Shown piece by piece: positions 16,479-24,946 of a DNA stretch of 64,000 bases. Under the pieces are notes generated by a model. The model saw only the letters and a list, made by a program, of their open reading frames with translations, was not told where the DNA came from and ran no database searches. Origin of the DNA: CAZTAO01 sp964611645 (lineage in GTDB: Bacteria > Armatimonadota > UBA5829); assembly GCA_964611645.1 (NCBI GenBank), contig CAZTAO010000007.1:62001-126000 (forward strand). The letters run 5' to 3'. Position numbers and translations under genes: made by a program. Within the stretch, counting starts at the first letter, position 1; each line of letters starts with the position of its first letter.

Positions 16479-17060
16479 ATGGAGGCGACCGGGCTGCTGT
16501 GGTTGGGTAAGGAGCGCAAGGCCGAAGGTGTCGACGACGACGCAGCGCTTGTGAGGGAGTTCACGGCGGGTGATTCCGCTGCGTTCGACGCCCTGTACCA
16601 TAAACACGCCCCCTTCGTATTCAACACGTGTATGGGCCTGATAGGCAACCGGGAAGACGCGCGCGATGCAATGCAAGACACCTTTGTGTCGGCATACAAA
16701 GGCATCCGCGGCTTCAGAAACCAGAGCAGATTCTCTACATGGCTCTACAGAATAGCAGTCAACCGATGCTACGACTCTATGCGAAAGAACAGCCATTCGC
16801 TGGGAGACAGCGTGGAGTGGCTTGAGAACACCAGCCCAAACCACGCGGATTGGGTGCAGGAAAGAGAAGTGCGAGAGGCAGTGTTGAAGCTCAAGCCCCA
16901 CTATCGGGTAGCGCTGGTGCTGCACTACTTCCAGGGGCTTTCGTGCAAAGAGATGGCCGAGGCCACCGGCTGGACAGCCGGAAAGGCCGCGAAGCTCCTC
17001 GTGCGGGCAAGGAAATCATTCAAGACCGTCTACGACGGCGAGGGTACCGAAGATGAGTAG
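16479..17060 (+). CDS. ECF-type RNA polymerase sigma factor
   Basis: The protein has 193 residues, a normal length for an ECF sigma. Region 2 covers about 22-100 (FDALYHKHAPFVFN, DARDAMQDTFVSAYKGIRGF and RFSTWLYRIAVNRCYDSMRK). Region 4 covers about 125-182 (LKPHYRVALVLHYFQGLSCK, EMAEATGWTAGKAAKLLVRA). Regions 1 and 3 are absent. The ATG follows GAAGGACTGCT, a good ribosome site. The stop overlaps the next gene by 8 bp. It should direct transcription of a small regulon in response to release from its partner encoded downstream. A possible ECF-type promoter with CGTC at 16444-16447 lies upstream but is weakly supported. Confidence 0.9.
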   Translation: MEATGLLWLGKERKAEGVDDDAALVREFTAGDSAAFDALYHKHAPFVFNTCMGLIGNREDARDAMQDTFVSAYKGIRGFRNQSRFSTWLYRIAVNRCYDSMRKNSHSLGDSVEWLENTSPNHADWVQEREVREAVLKLKPHYRVALVLHYFQGLSCKEMAEATGWTAGKAAKLLVRARKSFKTVYDGEGTEDE

Positions 17061-17886
17061 ACCGTGTGACCCCGAGTGGGATAGGGAACCGACGGATTGT
17101 GTCCAGGACAAGGCCCTGGCGGCGCTGGAGCGACCGGTGACTATGTTCGAGGCGCCGGACGTTTTGGCGGACATTCACCGCCAGGTTGCCAAGTCACCCG
17201 CGCCCCGCAGGGTTCCGGCCATGGTGTGGGCGGCTTGCGGACTGGCGTTGGTTATAGCGGGATCACTTGTGCCCAGGTTCTCGGGGCAGCAGGTCGGCAA
17301 GGACGATCTGGCGATGGCGCCGGAAGGATACGTAGTGGCTCCGCCCCGCTACGAGAAAGCGCCTGTTTTGCCCAAGAAGACCCCCCTACGCCTGAAGAAG
17401 CCCAAGGCAGTTCCCAGAGCCAAACCGAGGCCGGAACCCACCAGGTTCGGACCAAGGCACATCGATCATTTCGCCACGGCAGGCGGCTCGGGCCGCTCGG
17501 AGGCAGCAGTCTCACATCCTGAGGCCAGTTATCTTATAGTCTGCGCGCCGGAGCCTATGCCGGAATGGTCAACGCCTGACACAGCGACTTCTGACACTGC
17601 TGCTGCAAGCGCAGTGACAGCGCCCGGGGCCACCGGCGCGGAACCCGCGTTGGAGGCAGTCCCAATGGACTCATACGATATCCGAATGACCGACACCAAC
17701 ACGGGGACGGTCACAAGCCTGAGTGTCACAAACACACTCAACTCGGACGGAACCGAGGAAAGCCATATCGATTATTCTGTGGCTGAGCCTCCAACCCGCC
17801 CAGGCACTCTTCCAACGGACAGGAGCTTGTACAATGAGAACTCTTTACCTGATCATTCTGGTGTTTCTATGCGCGCTGCCGGCTAG
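17053..17886 (+). CDS. Single-pass membrane protein, putative anti-sigma factor
   Basis: The protein has 277 residues. A short cytoplasmic N-terminal part (1-54, with DKALAALERP) is followed by one transmembrane helix (about 55-75) and a periplasmic region. The latter begins with a Pro/Lys-rich stretch (about 95-135) and continues without a recognised fold. Topology and position, directly after and overlapping an ECF sigma gene by 8 bp, fit an anti-sigma factor, although no zinc-binding HxxxCxxC motif is visible. The frame runs 53 bp into the following gene, which is a long overlap for bacteria, so the real stop position deserves attention. Identification rests on context. Confidence 0.6.
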   Translation: MSRPCDPEWDREPTDCVQDKALAALERPVTMFEAPDVLADIHRQVAKSPAPRRVPAMVWAACGLALVIAGSLVPRFSGQQVGKDDLAMAPEGYVVAPPRYEKAPVLPKKTPLRLKKPKAVPRAKPRPEPTRFGPRHIDHFATAGGSGRSEAAVSHPEASYLIVCAPEPMPEWSTPDTATSDTAAASAVTAPGATGAEPALEAVPMDSYDIRMTDTNTGTVTSLSVTNTLNSDGTEESHIDYSVAEPPTRPGTLPTDRSLYNENSLPDHSGVSMRAAG

Positions 17887-19030
17887 CGTCGCGCTGCCGG
17901 GCGAGCCAGCCGCCAAGGGCAACGTCGCAGACCCGCCAACAACCGCAAAGGTCACGATGGAGATCAAGGACCTACCGGTCTCGATTGCAATCACGAGGCT
18001 ATTTGTGGACTACGGGTTGAGCGAGAACCTGAACGCGGCGTCACTCAAAGGCATCGACCGCAAGATCAGCCTGAACCTGAACAATGTTCCGTGGACCGCT
18101 GCGGTATCGGTGCTGTCAAAAGCCGCCGGGCTCACTTACACCGTTCACGAGGGCACATACACGTTCACCAGCGCCCCGAGGCAGTACTCACAGGTTCTTC
18201 AGGCTCCTGGATCTCTCAACCCCAACCAACTCCGCAACCAGCAGCAAAGCATAGCAGCCAACCGCAACGATATGGGTTCGGTGAGGGTCACTCCGCACAG
18301 AAAAGGCGTATCGCAGGTCTTCGACCTGACTCTTGACCAGGCCAATGTGTTCGATGTGATAAGGCAGTTGATGGACCTTTCCAAGCGAGAGTATGTGATC
18401 GATATGGGACCCGCGGCAGACTATAGGATGCCACCGCCGCGTGTGACCGCCCGTGTCTCGGGCCTGAGCGTGGACGAATTCCTGAGTATGCTCAGCACTA
18501 CCTCCGACATACAGACCGAGAGACTGGGACCCAAAACAATCGTTCGCTGGCGGCCCAAGTGGGTTCCCGGAGAGCCGACGCCCAGCCATGCCCTTGACCT
18601 ATACACTCTCGAGTACACGGTGCTATCAGGGGTGCGCATAGTCGACAGCGGCGTTGTGAAGCCTCGCGATGGGAAGAGGTTCGGAGGACCACAGATCATG
18701 ACGCTAGCTTCGCCTGAGCCCTCGGTTGTGCTGCCGCCTGCGTTTTCCGCTCGTCCGACAAAGGCCGACACGCATCTTTCTGGCGTGGTGTACGCTGTCA
18801 GCGAAGCAGAAGTGAACCTGGAAGTCGGTTTTCAGATGCCTGACCCAACAGATGAGTCCCAGTCCATATTCGCGTCTGCCAATCAGAGGCTGTTGCTTGG
18901 GCAGTCGGTCAACATACCTCTGGCGCCCAGTTCCACGAGGCGCATGGTGCGGATGAAGGGCGGCTTCCGAATGGTGGACAGGCAAGCGCCGAACCTCACG
19001 CTCCGAGTTACCGTGATTCGCAGTAACTAG
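17834..19030 (+). CDS. Exported protein with two STN/secretin-N0-like domains
   Basis: The protein has 398 residues from ATG 17834, which starts a signal peptide (MRTLYLIILVFLCALPASVA). Residues 38-113 match the STN (secretin and TonB N-terminus short) pattern: VTMEIKDLPVSIAITRLFVD, RKISLNLNNVPWTAAVSVLS, then AAGLTYTVHEGTYTFTS. Residues 160-240 form a second, more diverged domain of the same type (DLTLDQANVFDVIRQLMDLS, GLSVDEFLSML). The rest is strand-rich. There is no secretin pore or TonB barrel. In FecA-type receptors the STN domain contacts the anti-sigma factor, so placement after an ECF/anti-sigma pair is suggestive. Confidence 0.72.
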   Translation: MRTLYLIILVFLCALPASVALPGEPAAKGNVADPPTTAKVTMEIKDLPVSIAITRLFVDYGLSENLNAASLKGIDRKISLNLNNVPWTAAVSVLSKAAGLTYTVHEGTYTFTSAPRQYSQVLQAPGSLNPNQLRNQQQSIAANRNDMGSVRVTPHRKGVSQVFDLTLDQANVFDVIRQLMDLSKREYVIDMGPAADYRMPPPRVTARVSGLSVDEFLSMLSTTSDIQTERLGPKTIVRWRPKWVPGEPTPSHALDLYTLEYTVLSGVRIVDSGVVKPRDGKRFGGPQIMTLASPEPSVVLPPAFSARPTKADTHLSGVVYAVSEAEVNLEVGFQMPDPTDESQSIFASANQRLLLGQSVNIPLAPSSTRRMVRMKGGFRMVDRQAPNLTLRVTVIRSN

Positions 19031-19076
19031 ACCAGAGCTTACCCCCCAACAAACCGCGACAAAGGAGAAAACGGAT

Positions 19077-20765
19077 ATGTTGAGAATGTTCTTGTGTCTG
19101 TTAGTCGCTGTATGTTTTACCTCGGCTGCCTATGCGCAGTCGGATGATTTACCCTCTCTGACTACCAAGGTCAAGACCCTTGCTGTGTTCAAGAATGGGC
19201 TGGGGTTTGTGTATCGGGCAGGCGAGACCCCGCTCAAGGACGGCTGGGCGGATATGGGGGAAATCCCCGCCGCCGCGCTTGGCACATATTGGGTCGGCAC
19301 ATCGGATGCCAAATCGCCAATCGAGCAGTTGCTCTCTTACAAGAAGACAGTAAGCAAGGACGTTGAGGCACTGGACCTTGGGGAACTGCTGGCCGCCAAC
19401 ATCGGGAAATGGGTAGACGTCTGTTACAGTGATTACAAAGAGCCGCGGCACATCGTTGGCACCGTGGTCTCCGTCCCAAAGATTCCACCAGCAACTCAGC
19501 CTGATCGTGGATACGGAGGCTACTCGAGTACTCCCTCGGGAGCACGTCAGGGATATGGGCAGATGATCATCATCAAAGAGGACGGCTCGGGCGGCTACAC
19601 GGCCATAAATCGCAGCCAGATACTGTCGGTCCAGACGAAGGACGGAGCGTCTCTGTCATTCAAATCGGATGCCGAGCAGAGCGCAGCGAAGTTCAAGGTG
19701 AAGGGCAACCCGGCGAAGACGGAAGTGTCGGTAGCGTACCTGCAGAAGGGCTTTACCTGGTCACCCAGCTACCTCATCGACCTGCTGAGCGAGAAGCAGG
19801 CGCAGCTCACTCTGGACGCGGTATTGGCCAACGACGTTGAGGACATAGAAGATGCCGAGGTGTCGTTCGTGGTCGGCTATCCCAACTTCATGTTCGCCGA
19901 CCAGATGACCCCGTTGTCTCTCAACCAGACTGTCTCCCAGTTCATAGGCAGCCTGATGGGCGGGGACAGAAGGGACGGCTATGGCAATCGCATGAGCGGA
20001 ATGATGGCACAGTCAGCAAGCAACATGGCCTACGACTACAACGCGCGCAACAACTGGGACCCGTCGAGCGCTTACTCCGCCGTTGGCGCTCTCCCGGGCG
20101 AGAGCAACGAGGACCTCTTCCTCTACAAGCAAAAGAATGTGACTATGAAGAAAGGTTCACGGGCCAGGTTCGCGGTCTTCACGGGCAAGGTAGACATAGA
20201 ACACGTGTATCTCTGGGATATGCCTGATTCAATGAACGTGGACCAGTATGGCAACCGCATGGAGAGCCGGAGCGACAGGAATCAGCCGCCGGTGGAGAAC
20301 CAGGTATGGCATTGTCTGCGAATCGACAACAAGACCGGTCAACCTCTGACCACTGCCTCGGCGTTTGTGGTCAATGGCTCCATGCCGGTAGCTCAAGACA
20401 TGCTGAAGTATACACCCGTCGGCGCAAAGAACGATGTGAAACTGACCGTGGCCACGGATGTGAGCGCCGGACAGGTAATCAACGAGGAGTCCCGAAAGCA
20501 GCTCCAGACTAACGGCAGGAACTATGACGAGGTTACAGTTACGGGTAAGCTCACGCTCAAGAACTGGAAGAGCAAGTCCGTGAAGCTGAGCGTGAAGAAG
20601 AACCTGGTCGGCGAGGTATTGGAATCCGGCGCAGGCAAGGCGACCAAGGTGGTGCGCCAGTTGGCAGCGGCGAACCCCAACAGCCAGATAGAGTGGGAGT
20701 TCGACCTCGGGCCACAGGAGACAAAGGAACTGGGGTTTACTTACACGGTATTGTTCTACAGGTAG
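19077..20765 (+). CDS. Exported DUF4139-domain-like protein
   Basis: The protein has 562 residues with a signal peptide (MLRMFLCLLVAVCFTSAAYA). The N-terminal part has VKTLAVFKNGLGFVYRAGE and a Tyr/Gly-rich loop around 143-165. The central and C-terminal region has the DUF4139/mucoidy-inhibitor-like pattern: VAYLQKGFTWSPSYLIDL, DAEVSFVVGYPNFMFADQ, and a final LKNWKSKSVKLSVKKN followed by IEWEFDLGPQETKELGFTYT. These proteins are exported and of unknown function. The gene follows the STN gene by 46 bp with the ribosome site AAAGGAGA, so it is likely part of the same operon. Confidence 0.7.
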   Translation: MLRMFLCLLVAVCFTSAAYAQSDDLPSLTTKVKTLAVFKNGLGFVYRAGETPLKDGWADMGEIPAAALGTYWVGTSDAKSPIEQLLSYKKTVSKDVEALDLGELLAANIGKWVDVCYSDYKEPRHIVGTVVSVPKIPPATQPDRGYGGYSSTPSGARQGYGQMIIIKEDGSGGYTAINRSQILSVQTKDGASLSFKSDAEQSAAKFKVKGNPAKTEVSVAYLQKGFTWSPSYLIDLLSEKQAQLTLDAVLANDVEDIEDAEVSFVVGYPNFMFADQMTPLSLNQTVSQFIGSLMGGDRRDGYGNRMSGMMAQSASNMAYDYNARNNWDPSSAYSAVGALPGESNEDLFLYKQKNVTMKKGSRARFAVFTGKVDIEHVYLWDMPDSMNVDQYGNRMESRSDRNQPPVENQVWHCLRIDNKTGQPLTTASAFVVNGSMPVAQDMLKYTPVGAKNDVKLTVATDVSAGQVINEESRKQLQTNGRNYDEVTVTGKLTLKNWKSKSVKLSVKKNLVGEVLESGAGKATKVVRQLAAANPNSQIEWEFDLGPQETKELGFTYTVLFYR

Positions 20766-20819
20766 CGGCAGGTGGTCGAAGGCGGAAGGTCGAGGGTGGT
20801 GATCTCGGCCTCCCGCCGG

Positions 20820-20855
20820 TCCCATTCGTCCCATGCGTCCTATATGTCCTATTGA
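20820..20855. repeat. Four 9-bp tandem units (TCCCATNCG type)
   Basis: TCCCATTCG, TCCCATGCG, TCCTATATG and TCCTATTGA follow each other between the convergent ends of the DUF4139 gene and the MFS gene. A related three-unit array (GGGACATAT type) is at 44031-44057 after murI. Confidence 0.6.
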
Positions 20856-20876
20856 CCCTCCGAGCAGGCTACCGGC

Positions 20877-22064
20877 CTAGACCAGACCGCTGCCCTTTTT
20901 TCGCAGGAATCTCTGGGCGAAGTAGATGAGAACAATTTGGGCGGCGAAGATGAGGCTGCCCATTACCAGCATCGATTTCTCTATCCCCATAAGCGTAGCC
21001 ACCCCACCCGCAGCCAACTGGCCGAATATGCCGCCCGCGACGGTTGTGCCGGTCACCCTGCCCATCCGGGCTGTCAGAGATTCCGCCGGGGTGCCATCGG
21101 TAAGAAGCTGGATGATACCGGGATAGAACACCCCGTGCGCGAAACCGTACACCGCCCCCAGAACCATATACCACTGCCAGTTGCTCGCCCAATAGAACCC
21201 AACAGTCGACAACGCCGTAAAGCAGCCCAGGGAACCGACTGTGAGCGCGTTGAAGCGGCTATAGAGAATCCTCTCGAGGAACGCTCTGGCAATGAACGCC
21301 GAGACCCCGTAGGTCACGAAGAACACCGACAGCGCCCAGCCCTCTATCTTGCCGGTGAGGATCGGCAGAAGGACCGTCGCAAGGTTAGTGATAAATGCAA
21401 AAAGCACCAGGAAGATTACAAGGCACCAGTCGGCGGAGTCAAAGGCGACCCCCGATCTGGCATTCGCCGGCTTCGCCCCGTGCTCCCCTTTGGACACCCT
21501 CCGATACGAAAGCATAGGCACCAAACACATTCCGCCCGCGACCAGAAACAGCACCCAGTTCCTATGGAGGTTGAGTAGCCATTCCGCGACAAACGGACTC
21601 ATCGCGATAGCGATGAATGAGGGGCTGTTCACTATACCGATGGTGCGGCCCCGCATATCCGGCGGGCTGACTCCCATGATATAGCCGACCGCGCACAGGC
21701 TAACCATCCCTATCCCCGCCCCATGCAGCGCCCTGGCCAGGAACATCAGACCGAGGTTCTGAAGGCCGAGGATGTACGTAAGCCCACCTGACAGCCCCAG
21801 CATAGACCCCAGCAGCAGCGCCGGGCCGAATCCGCGCTTCTCTATGAGCCTGCCGCCAAACATAAACGACGCGGTCATGGCCACTGTGTAGGCGGCCATT
21901 ATCCAGCCATGCCAGAGGATCGCTATGCCGGACGCGGCCATCACCCGGGGCAGTACGGTGATGAATGTGCCCGAAGCCGTGGCGGCCATCTGGATAGCCC
22001 AGACAGCCACTACCGCCCGCGTGAAGTCCTTATCCTGGCCAATGCGACCCGTCTGCAAACCCAT
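20877..22064 (-). CDS. MFS transporter
   Basis: The protein has 395 residues from ATG 22064 and about 12 membrane helices. The MFS loop after helix 2 reads MFGGRLIEKRGFGPALLLGS, and helix 5-6 contains SLCAVGYIMGVSPPDMRGRT. The long upstream extension of this frame is antisense-like sequence inside the previous gene and is rejected. Start and stop codons of the two genes overlap as TGATG, so translation is coupled to the DUF4091 protein. A role in taking up a product of that enzyme is a plausible inference. The substrate is unknown. Confidence 0.8.
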   Translation of the reverse strand: MGLQTGRIGQDKDFTRAVVAVWAIQMAATASGTFITVLPRVMAASGIAILWHGWIMAAYTVAMTASFMFGGRLIEKRGFGPALLLGSMLGLSGGLTYILGLQNLGLMFLARALHGAGIGMVSLCAVGYIMGVSPPDMRGRTIGIVNSPSFIAIAMSPFVAEWLLNLHRNWVLFLVAGGMCLVPMLSYRRVSKGEHGAKPANARSGVAFDSADWCLVIFLVLFAFITNLATVLLPILTGKIEGWALSVFFVTYGVSAFIARAFLERILYSRFNALTVGSLGCFTALSTVGFYWASNWQWYMVLGAVYGFAHGVFYPGIIQLLTDGTPAESLTARMGRVTGTTVAGGIFGQLAAGGVATLMGIEKSMLVMGSLIFAAQIVLIYFAQRFLRKKGSGLV

Positions 22065-24844
22065 CAGTGGCCAACCAATGCGCGTTTTGTGGCGAGGATG
22101 CGGTTGTCCAGTTCCCTGCGAACCGCCAGCAGCACGCGCGGGTCCTTGGTGTAGGTTCGGAGGTCCTTGGAGACGCCGGGCGGTATGTCCAAGAGCTTCC
22201 TGTTCTGGGCAATCAGCCTCGCGTCTCTGGTCTTGTCTAGCTTCGCAGTCAATTCCTCCAAAACGACCAGCGCCTCGTAGTCCTCGATGCCGTCCCGGAC
22301 GTTGGCCAGTCGCACACTCGCCAGAACCTCTTTCTTGCCGGGGTAGATGAGGTGGCCGTCTCCGTTGTCGTTGCCGTGAGAAGCGGTGACCCAAGGCCCA
22401 TCCGGCCAGCGTGGCTGTTGCTTCAGGCTCTGCCGCCAGTTGTTGATGGCGTAGTAGAGGAGCATTTTCACCTTGTAGTCATACATCTGCCAGAAGACAA
22501 CCCGTTGGTCGATTGCAGGGTAGTCTATAAAGAAGTTGGCATAGGGGTGCCGCGGGCCGCAGCAGAGGTAAGCGCCGGTGAGCTTGCCGTTTGCACGCCA
22601 CTTGTCCCACTTTGCCTGGTCTTCCAGTCCCTGCGTCGCAGGCATGACAATATCCATCGCCTGCATCATCTCATCGCCGGGTTTGGTGTAGACATCCGCC
22701 CTCGGAAGGTCGGGGATCTCCTGCTTCAGCTTGCCCCAGACCCTAAGCATCTCCTGTCGGACGCGCTCGTTGTACTCGGGGTACTCGTCCCAGCCGTAGA
22801 CGTAGCTTATGGGCATGAGTCCCCTGGCTCTGACTTTGTCCGCAAGCTGCTTGAAGTGATCGAAGTCTTTCTCGCTCTCGCAGACCCCGATCTGGTAGTT
22901 GTTCATCCCGCGCTCCAGGCAGAAATCGACGTCCTCCTCCTTCGGGAATGGCAGGAACTCGTATAGTCCGCCGGCGTAGATTCTGTAGGAGAGAGTCATA
23001 TCCCATATCTGCCGAGCCCAGGATTGTGGGATATTCTTATACACTCTTGTACCAGGGCCGTCTCCACCGGCTTCATCCCAGCCGTACCACGCCAGCAGGC
23101 TCCCCGACCAGTGCAACCCGAAGATGGTTCGCAGGCGACCGTAAAGCGGCAGGTCATAGTCCAGGACTTCCAGCGATATCGGCACATTCTTCCTGCCACC
23201 GACGCCCGCGTCTATGGTCAAACTGCCCTTATAGACTCCCGCCGGGGTGTTTTCGCGGGCGTAGGCCGTTACCCACAACGGCTGAGTCTCCGAGCGCTTC
23301 ACATCGAACGGTTCCAGCGGCATCAGAGGATCGGCCCACCAGCCTACATACTCGGTCTCGTAATCGGGCGGGGTGGTCTTGACGTAACCGACTATGTCCA
23401 CCCGCACGTCCGATTTCGGAATAACCGCCCCTTTCGGGCCGACGAGTCTGGTGAAGCTGACTTTGACGTTTGTGAGGTCCTGGTCGAATGGCACAATCAC
23501 CACCTGCCCGCTCTCCCTCTCGCGGCGAGCAACTCTGAGGTTGAGCGAAGTTCCGTATTCCAGGTTGGCGTCGAACCGCCGCAGCTTCACAACGCTGTGC
23601 ATCGTGCCGACTGAGAACCCGTCGACCGCCCCGCCCTTCTTCAGCGAAGCCAGCCTGCCCAGGAACAGTTGCGACCGATCGGACATCTCCCCCACCCGCT
23701 CGGAAAGCTCAGTCAGGCCGGCAACCCGCTCATTGGAAAACGGTTGAGCGAGAAGTGTTTTGGCTTTGCGGTTGGCATCGGTAAGATCGGAGGCGAGCTT
23801 CTCAGACGCCTTGCGGAGTGAGGTCGCGTATTCCATCTGCAGCACGGAGTTGCCGTACATGACATACTTCAGGCGAGTCTGCGCTTCGGCTATTTGGGCC
23901 GTGATCAGAGGCATCGGGACGTCAATCACCGCGCTCGCCTGCAGAACTTCATCTCCCAACCGCATGATCACCTGGGCCTTCGCCGGCGCGCCGGGCGGGA
24001 CCTGGAACTCGTATGTGTACCAGGCGTTGTGGTCCGGGTTGGCTAGAGTGTTCACCAGCGGCAGGGGACTCGGCTTATCATCATTGGCAAACAGGACCTC
24101 CGCCTGACCCTTGGCCGTCGCCGGCTTCACCCAGAAGTGCATCCTGTTGAGGCCGGGGTTGATTGGAGTGATGATGTACTGGCTCTGGAACGGCGCGTTC
24201 TCCAGGCCGATCCGCAAAGCGCCCCACTCGGTCGGCGGGTCCTTGGTCCCGGCATATCCCGGCCAGCTTGAGATCTCGTTCTGCGGCGCTTCCCGGCGGA
24301 CTGCGTTTAACTCGAGCATTTCGCCAGGAGCCGGGCTTCCCAACGCCGACAAAGGTATCGTGAATGTCCCCATCCACTCATCAGCCCGATCCACCGCCCA
24401 ACTGGCTCCCGATACCCAGCCCGGCTCCTGCTTACCACCGGACCACCGCACATCGTCAAACTTGCCATCACACGCCCCCGTGAACTCCAGCACATCCTCG
24501 CCGATCCTGAAATACAGCGAGACGCTATCGTCGTCCCGAACTCTCTCAGGACGCCCGCGCGAGAAGCCCAGCCTCACGGTGGGCATATCCTTTTCCTCGG
24601 CATAGACAGTTACGTACAGGTTTGTGCCATCGTGAGAGACCTGGAGCCGCGTGGCCTGCCGTGAAACCAGTCCCCCGCTCCCAACCACAAACGGGTGCAT
24701 TATCATCCCCATCTCAAACGCCCCCCGGCCCGAGGTTCGGCTAGCAGTGATGGTGGGGCGAACCCAGTCGGCTGCTTGAACGAGAGTCGTCGGCAGTGAG
24801 ACCAGTGTGAGGGTAAGCAGAACCACGAGGGCAACTATCTTCAA
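22064..24844 (-). CDS. Exported DUF4091 (GH123-like) protein with N-terminal CBM9-like domain
   Basis: The protein has 926 residues from TTG 24844. This start is preferred over ATG 24877 because GGAGGTGG (24850-24857) is ideally placed before it, a signal peptide (MKIVALVVLLTLTLVSLP) then begins at residue 1, and a promoter -10 sits at 24888. Residues about 25-240 resemble family 9 carbohydrate-binding modules (LYVTVYAEEKDMPTVRLGF, WMGTFTIPLSALG). The C-terminal half is a TIM-barrel region ending in the DUF4091 signature GDGHLIYPGKKEVLASVRLA followed by NVRDGIEDYEAL. DUF4091 is related to GH123 N-acetylgalactosaminidases. It acts outside the cytoplasm on an unknown glycan. Confidence 0.75.
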   Translation of the reverse strand: MKIVALVVLLTLTLVSLPTTLVQAADWVRPTITASRTSGRGAFEMGMIMHPFVVGSGGLVSRQATRLQVSHDGTNLYVTVYAEEKDMPTVRLGFSRGRPERVRDDDSVSLYFRIGEDVLEFTGACDGKFDDVRWSGGKQEPGWVSGASWAVDRADEWMGTFTIPLSALGSPAPGEMLELNAVRREAPQNEISSWPGYAGTKDPPTEWGALRIGLENAPFQSQYIITPINPGLNRMHFWVKPATAKGQAEVLFANDDKPSPLPLVNTLANPDHNAWYTYEFQVPPGAPAKAQVIMRLGDEVLQASAVIDVPMPLITAQIAEAQTRLKYVMYGNSVLQMEYATSLRKASEKLASDLTDANRKAKTLLAQPFSNERVAGLTELSERVGEMSDRSQLFLGRLASLKKGGAVDGFSVGTMHSVVKLRRFDANLEYGTSLNLRVARRERESGQVVIVPFDQDLTNVKVSFTRLVGPKGAVIPKSDVRVDIVGYVKTTPPDYETEYVGWWADPLMPLEPFDVKRSETQPLWVTAYARENTPAGVYKGSLTIDAGVGGRKNVPISLEVLDYDLPLYGRLRTIFGLHWSGSLLAWYGWDEAGGDGPGTRVYKNIPQSWARQIWDMTLSYRIYAGGLYEFLPFPKEEDVDFCLERGMNNYQIGVCESEKDFDHFKQLADKVRARGLMPISYVYGWDEYPEYNERVRQEMLRVWGKLKQEIPDLPRADVYTKPGDEMMQAMDIVMPATQGLEDQAKWDKWRANGKLTGAYLCCGPRHPYANFFIDYPAIDQRVVFWQMYDYKVKMLLYYAINNWRQSLKQQPRWPDGPWVTASHGNDNGDGHLIYPGKKEVLASVRLANVRDGIEDYEALVVLEELTAKLDKTRDARLIAQNRKLLDIPPGVSKDLRTYTKDPRVLLAVRRELDNRILATKRALVGH

Positions 24845-24887
24845 GGGGACCACCTCCGGGAACAGGCCAAAGCGCATAGTCAGCTTC

Positions 24888-24896
24888 AGTTTAGCA
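24888..24896 (-). promoter_or_regulatory. Extended -10 promoter for the DUF4091 gene
   Basis: On the minus strand TGCTAAACT gives TG, one base, and TAAACT as an extended -10. A transcript would begin near 24880, only a few bases before the ATG at 24877, which favours the downstream TTG 24844 as the true start. Confidence 0.4.
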
Positions 24897-24946
24897 TGGG
24901 GGGCAGGTGGGAGTCGAATCGTATGAGGTGAGGGCGAATCTCCCCC

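Noticed and set aside
22065..22394. N-terminal extension of the MFS frame
   Set aside because: It overlaps the 3' end of the DUF4091 gene, is Arg/Gly/Pro-rich and lacks membrane helices; the TGATG start at 22064 is better.
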